Assembly (NCBI RefSeq): GCF_013377885.1
Contig: NZ_JABKAU010000005.1
Coordinates: forward strand, 102,620-166,619
Direction: 5' to 3'
DNA: 64,000 nucleotides
DNA from: Hymenobacter lapidiphilus
Lineage (GTDB): Bacteria; Bacteroidota; Bacteroidia; Cytophagales; Hymenobacteraceae
The position numbers were made by a program, and so were the translations under genes. Below, piece after piece: positions 57,456 to 64,000 of the stretch; position 1 is the first letter of the stretch, and each line of letters begins with the position of its first letter. Under the pieces are notes generated by a model. The model was given only the letters and a program-made list of their open reading frames with translations. It ran no database searches and was not told the origin of the DNA.

Positions 57456-59801
57456 ATGGATATGACCAGCAATACTTCCAACCAGAAAGAAAACGCGCCT
57501 ACCAACGTAGTCGGTAAACCCCTGGACCGCGTGGACGGCCCGGCCAAGGTAACCGGCGCGGCCCGCTACTCGGCCGAAATAAATGTGCCTGGCACGGTGT
57601 ACGGCGTGCTTAAATCCAGCACCATTGCCAAGGGCCGTATCACCGGCATCGACACCTCGCGGGCGGCCAAGGAGCCGGGTATTATCAACATCTTCACCCA
57701 CGAAAACCTGCCCAAGCCGGCCAAAACGCCCAAGCAGATTGAGAAGTGGCGGGCGGCCCAGAGTTACCTGCCCATGCAGGACAACCAGATTCAGTACGCC
57801 GGCCAGCCGGTAGCGCTGGTGGTGGCGGCCACGCTGGAGGCGGCCACCCAGGCGGCGGCCCTCATCAAGGTGACCTACCAGGCCGAAACCCCCATCGACT
57901 CCTACCACGACCCCAAGGCCGAACTGTTCGACCCCCAGAAAATTCAGCAGGGCAAGAAGGACGCCCACGTGGTGCGCGGCAACCCGCAGCAGGCCTACGA
58001 CGGCGCAGCCGTGAAGCACGAGGCCACCTACGTACACGCTATCAACCACCACAGCCCCATGGAGCCCGCCGCCACGCTGGCCGTGTGGGAGGGCGCCGAC
58101 AAGCTGACCGTGTACGAGGCCAGCCAGAACGTAACCATGCACCAGGGTGCGCTGGCGGATCTGCTGGGCATGCCCCGCGAGCAGATTCGGGTGGTGACCA
58201 AGTATATCGGGGGCGGTTTTGGCTGCAAAGGCTCGTTCTGGCCCCACACTATTCTCACGGTGTTGGCGGCCAAGGCCGTGAACCGGCCGGTGAAGCTGGC
58301 CCTCACGCGCCCGCAAATGTTCACTGGCGTCGGCCACCGCGAAGACCAGGAGCAAACCCTGAAGATGGGCGCGACGGCCGATGGTAAGCTGGTGTCCATT
58401 GTGCACACTAAAAAGGCCACCACTTCGCCCTGGGACAATTACACCGAGTCGAATGGCAAGGTGATGGACATGCTGTATGCCTGCGAGAACTACTCGACGG
58501 TGTACGAGTTGGCGCGGGCCAACGTGATGACTTCGGTGTGGATGCGCGCCCCCGGCGAGGCCCCCGGCTCGTTTGCGCTGGAGTCGTCGATGGACGATCT
58601 GGCCAACCAGCTCAACATCGACCCGATGGAAATCCGGCTGCGCAACTACGCCGACTACGACCACAGCAACGGCAAGCCCTGGAGCAGCAAGAGCCTGAAG
58701 CAGTGCTACACCCGCGGCGCAGAGCTGTTCGGCTGGAGCAAGCGCAACCCCAAGCCCGGCCAGACGCGCAGGGGCCGAATGCTGGTGGGCCACGGCATGG
58801 CCTCGGCAACTTACCCGGTACACAGCTCGCAGGGCACGGCCCGCGTCCGGCTATTCGCCGACGGCCACGCCGTAGTGGAGGCCGGGGCCACCGACCTGGG
58901 CACCGGTACCTACACCGTGATGACGCAGGTTTCGGCCGACGCGCTGGGCCTGCCGCCCGAAAAAATCCGCTTCGAGCTGGGCGACACCCGCCTGCCTACG
59001 GCCCCCGGCTCGGGCGGCTCGGTGGCGGCCGGCACGGTGGCGTCGTCCATCATGGCCGCTGCGCAGGATGTATGGGATAAGGTGGTGAAAATGGCGGTGG
59101 CCGATAAGAAGTCGCCGCTTTACAAGGCCAAGCCCACCGACGTAAAGGTGGAGTTGGGCCGCATGTTCCTCAGCAAAGACCCTAAGAAGGGCGAAACACT
59201 GCTGGCGGCCCTGGGCCGCAGCGGCCAGCCCGACATTGAGGGCAGCGGCACCGGCAAGTATGGGGCGGGCTACGAGGAGAAGAACTTCGGCCAAAACGGT
59301 GCCGACCCGAATAACGACAACAAGGAGAAGAAAACGGGCGGGCACTCCATGCATTCGTTTGGTGCCCATTTCTGCGAGGTGGAAGTTGACCCCGACTTGG
59401 GTACGATTCGCGTAACGCGCTGGGTGGGCGTGCACGGCGCGGGCACCGTCCTCAACCTGAAAACTGCTACCAGCCAGATGACCGGCGGCGCCATTTACGG
59501 CATCGGGGCGGCCCTGATGGAAGACACGTTCCGCGACCCCAACTTCGCCCACTATACCAACGCCGACCTGGCCGGCTACCACATCCCCGTCAACGCCGAT
59601 ATTCCCAATATTCAGGTGGAATTCGTGCCCGAAAGCGACCCTTATATCAACTATCTGGGCGTGAAGGGTATTGGCGAACTGGGCATGGTCGGCGTGGCCG
59701 CCGCCGTGGGCAACGCCGTATTCAACGCCACCGGCCGCCGCCTGCGCAGCCTCCCGATGACGCCCGATAAGATGCTGGAAGCCATGCGGATGCCAGCGTA
59801 G
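57456..59801 (+). CDS. paoC: PaoC-like molybdenum-binding subunit of aldehyde oxidoreductase
   Basis: 781 residues of the xanthine-oxidase family, with 'KPLDRVDGPAKVTGAARYSAEI' at the start, MoCo-binding 'YIGGGFGCKGSFWPH' and 'MRAPGEAPGSFALESSMDDLA', 'DLGTGTYTVMTQVSADALG', 'GGSVAAGTVASSI' and the catalytic Glu741 in 'GVKGIGELGMVGVAAAVGNAV'. It should hold a molybdopterin cytosine dinucleotide cofactor and oxidise aldehydes to acids, with broad aromatic substrate range in the known enzyme. A polar insertion at about 620-630 (EEKNFGQNGADPNNDNKEKKTGG) interrupts the last domain. Two maturation genes follow. Confidence 0.94.
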   Translation: MDMTSNTSNQKENAPTNVVGKPLDRVDGPAKVTGAARYSAEINVPGTVYGVLKSSTIAKGRITGIDTSRAAKEPGIINIFTHENLPKPAKTPKQIEKWRAAQSYLPMQDNQIQYAGQPVALVVAATLEAATQAAALIKVTYQAETPIDSYHDPKAELFDPQKIQQGKKDAHVVRGNPQQAYDGAAVKHEATYVHAINHHSPMEPAATLAVWEGADKLTVYEASQNVTMHQGALADLLGMPREQIRVVTKYIGGGFGCKGSFWPHTILTVLAAKAVNRPVKLALTRPQMFTGVGHREDQEQTLKMGATADGKLVSIVHTKKATTSPWDNYTESNGKVMDMLYACENYSTVYELARANVMTSVWMRAPGEAPGSFALESSMDDLANQLNIDPMEIRLRNYADYDHSNGKPWSSKSLKQCYTRGAELFGWSKRNPKPGQTRRGRMLVGHGMASATYPVHSSQGTARVRLFADGHAVVEAGATDLGTGTYTVMTQVSADALGLPPEKIRFELGDTRLPTAPGSGGSVAAGTVASSIMAAAQDVWDKVVKMAVADKKSPLYKAKPTDVKVELGRMFLSKDPKKGETLLAALGRSGQPDIEGSGTGKYGAGYEEKNFGQNGADPNNDNKEKKTGGHSMHSFGAHFCEVEVDPDLGTIRVTRWVGVHGAGTVLNLKTATSQMTGGAIYGIGAALMEDTFRDPNFAHYTNADLAGYHIPVNADIPNIQVEFVPESDPYINYLGVKGIGELGMVGVAAAVGNAVFNATGRRLRSLPMTPDKMLEAMRMPA

Positions 59802-59826
59802 TTTTTGTTGAGAGGTAGGTCTATCG

Positions 59827-59988
59827 GGTAGGGGCGGGGCTTAGCTGCGCTGTCCTCCGGTTGTCCCCGCCCGCCGTTGAACGATTCGGATTGCGTCGTT
59901 CAACGATTTGACCCCGAGCCGTTCAACGGCGGGCGGGGACAACCGGAGGACAGCGCAGCTAAGCCCCGCCCCTACAGCGACCTCCCCA
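59827..59988. repeat. REPIN-like GC-rich palindrome, copy 9 (two long arms)
   Basis: Both arms are long forms. Here the insert reads TGTCCTCCGG on the left and CCGGAGGACA on the right, whereas other long arms have TGTCCTTCGG / CCGAAGGACA: a matching change on both arms. The right flank ends CCCCTACAGCGACCTCC. It lies between paoC and the xdhC-like gene. Confidence 0.9.
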
Positions 59989-60027
59989 ACCTGGGTTACC
60001 CTGACAAAAAGCTAACAGCTTAGTAAA

Positions 60028-61221
60028 ATGACTGAACTCGAACGCCTGCTTCATGCCTACGACCAGCACCGCGCCGCGGGGCGGGCCTGCGCGTTGGCCT
60101 CGGTGGTGGATGTGGCCGGCTCGGCTTACCGCCGCCCCGGGGCCCGGATGCTGGTGACCGACGAAGGCCAGCTGACCGGAGCCATCAGTGGGGGCTGCCT
60201 CGAAGGCGACGCCCGCCGCCGGGCCCGCCGCACCATCCGCCAGGGCCGCCCCGCCCTGGTCACCTACGACTCGACCGACCCCGACGACGACCTGCAGTTC
60301 GGGGCCGCGCTGGGCTGCCAGGGCATCGTGCAGATTCTGCTCGAACCGCTCGACTTCCAGGACCCCGATAACCCGCTGGAGCTGCTGCGCCGCTGGGCCG
60401 AGGCCACTGCGCACGCCCCGGCCGTGGTAGCCACCGTATTTGCCGGAGTGGGGCCCGACGGTGAGGTGCAGGTTGGCCAGCGCCTGCTGCTGTTGGCCGA
60501 TGGCAGCGTTGAAGGTACCTTGCCTGCCACAATGTCTTTCCGGCAGCCGCTGCTAACCGATGCCCGCGCCGCGCTGGCCGCTGGCCGGCCGGCTACCCGC
60601 CACTACCCGGCCGGCCCGCGAGCCGTGCGCGTGAGCCTGGAAATCCTGCGCCCGCCTGTGCGCCTGACCGTGTACGGTGCCGGCAACGACGTGCAGCCGC
60701 TGGTGCGCCTGGCCGCCGGCCTGGGCTGGCGTGTAACGGTGGTAGATGGCCGCCCGGCCCAGGTGCAGCCGGCCCGCTTCCCCGAGGCCCACGCCGTGCG
60801 GGTACTTCCGCTGGAAAAGGTAGCAGAGCAGCCCTACGATGGGGCCTTCGCGCTGCTGATGACCCACAACTATTACTACGACCTGGCAGTGCTGCGCCAC
60901 CTGCTACCCGACGCCACCACGCCCTACATCGGGCTATTGGGCCCGCGCAAAAAGTACGAGCGGCTGCTGCAGGATCTGGTGCAGGAAACCCCCGACGCCG
61001 CCACGCAGCTGCACAGCCGCCTGCACAGTCCCATCGGCCTGAACCTGGGCGGCGAAACGCCCGAGGAAATTGCCCTTTCCATCGTGGCCGAAATCCAGGC
61101 CGTGCTGACGGGCCGCCCCGCTGGTTTCCTGCGCGACTCGCCCCATCCTATCCACCCCACGCTGCACGCCGACGCCCCATTGGTGCCCGAGGGTAGGGTA
61201 GAAGCTACCTGCGAGTTGTAG
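60028..61221 (+). CDS. XdhC/PaoD-type molybdenum cofactor insertion chaperone
   Basis: 397 residues. The N-terminal XdhC_CoxI domain has 'VVDVAGSAYRRPGARMLVTDEGQLTGAISGGCLEGDARRRAR' (conserved S-G-G-C-L-E), and the C-terminal Rossmann-like domain has 'LTVYGAGNDVQPLVRLAAGLGWRVTVVDGRP' and 'PYIGLLGPRKKYERLL'. The protein binds the molybdenum cofactor, promotes its sulfuration and hands it to the large subunit. In E. coli the PaoD protein does this for PaoABC. It lies 226 bp after paoC, with a REPIN between, and 34 bp before the nucleotidyltransferase gene. Confidence 0.93.
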   Translation: MTELERLLHAYDQHRAAGRACALASVVDVAGSAYRRPGARMLVTDEGQLTGAISGGCLEGDARRRARRTIRQGRPALVTYDSTDPDDDLQFGAALGCQGIVQILLEPLDFQDPDNPLELLRRWAEATAHAPAVVATVFAGVGPDGEVQVGQRLLLLADGSVEGTLPATMSFRQPLLTDARAALAAGRPATRHYPAGPRAVRVSLEILRPPVRLTVYGAGNDVQPLVRLAAGLGWRVTVVDGRPAQVQPARFPEAHAVRVLPLEKVAEQPYDGAFALLMTHNYYYDLAVLRHLLPDATTPYIGLLGPRKKYERLLQDLVQETPDAATQLHSRLHSPIGLNLGGETPEEIALSIVAEIQAVLTGRPAGFLRDSPHPIHPTLHADAPLVPEGRVEATCEL

Positions 61222-61255
61222 GGGCGCCTCTCCTACAGCTTACAACTCCCCCCAT

Positions 61256-61867
61256 ATGCCCGCCATTCTGCTTCTAGCTGCCGGAGCCTCCTCGCGCCTG
61301 GGGCGACCCAAGCAGCTGCTGATGTACCAAGGCCAGACGCTGCTGCGCCGGGCCGCCGAAACGGCCGTAGCTGCCGCGGCCGGCGCGCCGGTAGTGGTGG
61401 TAACCGGTGCTCTGCATGAGGCACTGCTACCCGAGCTGGCCTGCCTGCCGGTGCAGGTGGTGCGGTGTCCCGACTGGGCGGCGGGCATGGGTGCTTCCAT
61501 CCGGTGCGGTCTGCGCCTGCTCGAATGCCTGGGCATGGCTTGGGCCGAAGTGGTCGTAATGCTCTGCGACCAACCCCACGTAACGCCCGCGCTGCTGGGG
61601 CAACTGGCCGAAACCCACGCCGCCAGCGGCCGCCCCATGGTAGCCAGCCAGTACGGCGATACGCTGGGCGTACCGGTGCTGTTCGGCGCCGAGGCCCTAC
61701 CGCTACTCCGGCAGTTGCCGGACGCCGCTGGGGCCGGGCAGCTGCTTCGGCAGCATCCGGCGCTGGTAGCCGCCGTAACCTTCCCCGCCGGGGCCATTGA
61801 TGTGGATACCGAGCAGCAATATGCAGCGCTGCTGGCAGGCGAGCCGGGACGTGGTGCCGGAGCATAA
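61256..61867 (+). CDS. mocA: MocA-like molybdopterin cytidylyltransferase
   Basis: 203 residues of the MobA-like NTP transferase fold: 'ILLLAAGASSRLGRPKQLLMYQGQTLLRRAAETA' at the start (signature L-A-A-G-x-S-x-R-x-G-x-x-K), 'PDWAAGMGASIRCGLRLL' (G-M-x-x-S), 'VVVMLCDQPHVTPALL' (D-Q-P), and 'GVPVLFGAEALPLLRQL'. It attaches CMP to Mo-molybdopterin to give the cytosine dinucleotide form needed by xanthine-oxidase-family enzymes like PaoC. Position right after the XdhC-like gene supports the CTP-type (MocA) rather than the GTP-type (MobA). Confidence 0.88.
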   Translation: MPAILLLAAGASSRLGRPKQLLMYQGQTLLRRAAETAVAAAAGAPVVVVTGALHEALLPELACLPVQVVRCPDWAAGMGASIRCGLRLLECLGMAWAEVVVMLCDQPHVTPALLGQLAETHAASGRPMVASQYGDTLGVPVLFGAEALPLLRQLPDAAGAGQLLRQHPALVAAVTFPAGAIDVDTEQQYAALLAGEPGRGAGA

Positions 61868-61948
61868 CCACTGCGTTACCGGGCCATCACAACCACAGCC
61901 GTGAAATCCCGTTATCTTGCCCGCACTACTGCCCAAGCCCCTGCCTGT

Positions 61949-63370
61949 ATGAGCGACGCTACCGCCGCCGTTACGTCCGCCGAACCCGGCGTTCAAACCA
62001 TTCCCAAAGACGACAAGCGCATCACCCGCGGCTGGACGTTCTACGACTGGGCCAACTCAGTTTATCCGCTGGTCATTACCAGCTCCATCTTCCCCATTTA
62101 CTGGGGTTCCGTAGTGAAAAGCCTCACGGGCACCGACAGCGGCAAAACCCCCGTCGAGTTCCTCGGCATGAGTGTTCCGGGCACCTCGCTCCAGAACTAT
62201 TCGGTGTCGGCGGCCTTCCTCATCATTGCCCTCATCAGTCCGGTGCTCACGGCCCTGGCCGACTACTCGGGCCGGCGGAAGCTATTTCTCCAGATTTTCT
62301 GCTACCTCGGGGCGGCCTCGTGCGCGGGACTGTATTTCTTCGAGGCCAGCACGTTCACGATGGGGGTATTCATCTTCCTCATGGCCACGGTGGGCTTCTC
62401 GGGCTCCATCGTGTTCTACAACTCCTATCTGCCCGATATTTCGTCGGAGGAGAAGTTCGACTCGCTCTCGGCCCGCGGCTTTTCCATGGGCTATATCGGC
62501 TCGGTGCTGCTGCTCGTTATCTGCCTGGTGCTCATTCAGGGGCCCACGCTGTCGGGCACGCCGCTGTTTGGCCTGACCACCGAAAAGGCGACCCGTATGA
62601 GCTTCCTGCTCACGGGCATCTGGTGGGCTGGCTTTGCCCAGATTCCCTTTGCCACCCTGCCCGCCGACCCTGGCCGCCCGGCCGGCGCGACCAACGATTC
62701 GGGCTGGCTGCTCAACGGTTTCCGCGAGCTGGGCAAGGTCTGGGAAGAAACCAAGCAGCAGCCCAACCTCAAGCGGTTTCTGCTGGCCTACTTCACCTAT
62801 AATATGGGCGTGCAGACGGTTATGTACGTGGCCACGCTTTTCGGTGACGAGGAGCTCAAGCTCGATACAACCTCGCTCATCATCACTATTCTGCTGCTGC
62901 AGATAGTGGGTATTCTGGGTGCTTACCTGTTCTCCAAACTCTCGGAGCGCATCGGCAACACCCGCGCCCTCAGCTGGGCCGTGTTCATCTGGATGCTGAT
63001 TTGTATTGCCGGCTACTTCGTGCAGGCCGGCTGGAGCTTCTACGCGCTGGCCTCCGTTATCGGCCTCACGATGGGGGCCGTGCAGAGCCTCTCGCGTTCC
63101 ACGTATTCCAAAATCATCCCCGAGAACACGCCCAACCCGGCGGCTTACTTCAGCTTCTTCGACGTTACTGAGAAAGTGGGCATCGTTATCGGTTTGATGG
63201 TGTTCGGCGGCATCTCGCAAATCATGGGCGGCAACATGCGCTACAGCATCCTGGCGCTCATCGTGTTTTTCATTCTGGGCCTGATATTCCTGCTCCAGCT
63301 GCGCGGCCGCAAGCTGCGCGAGGACTCGTCGGTTGTGGCCGATGAGCATACGCCACCAACGACAGCGTAA
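61949..63370 (+). CDS. UMF1/Atg22-type MFS transporter
   Basis: 473 residues from the ATG at 61949, with about 11-12 membrane helices. 'RGWTFYDWANSVYPLVITSSIFPIYW' is the D-W-A-N-S-x-Y/F motif of the UMF1/BtlA (vacuole effluxer Atg22-like) family. 'LADYSGRRKLFLQIFCYLGAASCAGLYF' and 'GLTMGAVQSLSRSTYSKIIPE' are also typical. Substrate unknown; a role in amino acid or small-molecule efflux is possible from the family. A GTG at 61901 would add 16 unlike residues. It follows the mocA-like gene at short distance but need not be part of that function. Confidence 0.9.
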   Translation: MSDATAAVTSAEPGVQTIPKDDKRITRGWTFYDWANSVYPLVITSSIFPIYWGSVVKSLTGTDSGKTPVEFLGMSVPGTSLQNYSVSAAFLIIALISPVLTALADYSGRRKLFLQIFCYLGAASCAGLYFFEASTFTMGVFIFLMATVGFSGSIVFYNSYLPDISSEEKFDSLSARGFSMGYIGSVLLLVICLVLIQGPTLSGTPLFGLTTEKATRMSFLLTGIWWAGFAQIPFATLPADPGRPAGATNDSGWLLNGFRELGKVWEETKQQPNLKRFLLAYFTYNMGVQTVMYVATLFGDEELKLDTTSLIITILLLQIVGILGAYLFSKLSERIGNTRALSWAVFIWMLICIAGYFVQAGWSFYALASVIGLTMGAVQSLSRSTYSKIIPENTPNPAAYFSFFDVTEKVGIVIGLMVFGGISQIMGGNMRYSILALIVFFILGLIFLLQLRGRKLREDSSVVADEHTPPTTA

Positions 63371-63484
63371 CGACGGCCTCGTTGGAGACGGTGGTTTCGC
63401 TGTTTTTTTGGTGCTTGCAACCTTATTTATCGTGAGTGGCTCGACTTATAGAGGCGGGTTGCCTTGGAAAACCGGTTGGAACAT

Positions 63485-63910
63485 ATGAAACGATATACTT
63501 CGCTGATTAGCTGCGCCCTGATGCTGGCAGGGGGCTTGACGGGTTGCAAGAACGACGATATTACACCGGCCGTGGGTGGGCTGGCGGGCACCTGGCAGTT
63601 AGCTGACCGCCAGTGCTTCTGCCGCCCCACGCCGCTACCCGACGAAACTATCGTCTTCACTGCCACCGATTTCACCCAGTACGAAAATGGCACGTTGACC
63701 AACCAAGGCACCTACACCATCGGTACGCCTACCCTGTGCGGCCTGGCGGCCTCGGCACCAGGTCTGATCTTCCAAATCACTACGCCAGCAAGCCACTCCT
63801 ACGGTGCCACCTACAGCATCGTCGGCGACAAGCTCATCCTGGATTACGGCAGCCCCTGCGACGGGCCCCGGAATACGTATACCCGCAAAGCCCCGCAGAA
63901 GAGGCCCTAG
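63485..63910 (+). CDS. Small lipoprotein, lipocalin-like
   Basis: 141 residues from the ATG at 63485. Lipoprotein signal 'MKRYTSLISCALMLAGGLTG' with the lipobox L-T-G-C. The mature part starts 'GGLAGTWQLADRQCFC' (G-x-W, as in lipocalin-like/DUF lipoproteins) and ends 'YSIVGDKLILDYGSPCDGPRNTYTRK'. Several Cys could form disulfides (C-F-C, C-G). It probably sits in the outer membrane or periplasm. No partner gene is visible; the window ends 90 bp later. Confidence 0.7.
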   Translation: MKRYTSLISCALMLAGGLTGCKNDDITPAVGGLAGTWQLADRQCFCRPTPLPDETIVFTATDFTQYENGTLTNQGTYTIGTPTLCGLAASAPGLIFQITTPASHSYGATYSIVGDKLILDYGSPCDGPRNTYTRKAPQKRP

Positions 63911-64000
63911 CAGAAAAGCCGGTCTGGTGAGACTTCGGTGTTGATGAGTTGGATGGGTAGTGAAAAGCAAATATTGAGTAGCAGGAAGTGAAAATGAGTA

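Noticed and set aside
57396..58823. A 475-residue open frame on the minus strand opposite paoC
   Set aside because: Antisense shadow of a well-conserved molybdoenzyme gene; no recognisable domain.

Overview
The window reads as chromosomal DNA of a GC-rich member of the Bacteroidota, most likely Hymenobacter or a close relative. The basis is gene content: a type IX secretion C-terminal sorting domain, a CtlX-type citrulline hydrolase, a PhzF protein, Bacteroidota-style lipoproteins, a sigma factor followed by an anti-sigma/beta-barrel fusion, and very rare Shine-Dalgarno sequences. The genus is inference. No phage, plasmid or integrative-element gene is present. About 60 protein genes and one tRNA-Ser were found.

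Layout. 1-3.4 kb: a membrane-stress cluster on the minus strand (YbjN-like protein, PspA, two tiny membrane proteins, the start of an OB-fold flotillin-partner protein), divergent from an XRE regulator with a degenerate LexA-type domain. 3.6-12.2 kb: metabolism and membrane genes (hutU, potassium channel, YkvA-like protein, NmrA-like reductase, cold-shock protein, ctlX, mqo). 12.6-14.6 kb: a BLUF photoreceptor overlapping a methyltransferase, then pncA. 14.8-20 kb: secreted proteins, a 2H phosphoesterase, a T9SS cargo and hutI. 19.8-22.9 kb: ECF sigma, anti-sigma/beta-barrel fusion and lipoprotein. 23-31 kb: phzF, ruvC, a flippase-like membrane protein overlapping a glycosyltransferase, a cytochrome c, a lone peptide-type ABC permease and a PP2C phosphatase. 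31.3-39 kb: envelope polysaccharide genes (O-antigen-ligase-like, Wzz-like, Wzx-like, GT4, deacetylase, GT2). 39.3-44.5 kb: GH3 beta-glucosidase, TatD, asparaginase and tRNA-Ser. 46-53 kb: a single-chain MmeI-like restriction-modification enzyme, a REP-associated tyrosine transposase (RAYT) and a TPR histidine kinase. 55.5-61.9 kb: a PaoABC-type periplasmic molybdenum aldehyde oxidoreductase with its XdhC/PaoD and MocA maturation proteins. The window ends with a UMF1-type transporter and a small lipoprotein.

The most striking feature is non-coding. Nine clear intergenic sites and one degenerate site carry a GC-rich palindromic repeat built like a REPIN: two inverted REP hairpins, each beginning GTAG, around a spacer. 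The RAYT gene sits between two copies and takes its stop codon from one of them. Spacers and flanks are often built from roughly 14-nt units, in two copies expanded into clean tandem arrays. A second palindrome family (GTCATnCTGAGC ends) and a third single palindrome lie at other gene ends. Four genes end inside such repeats.
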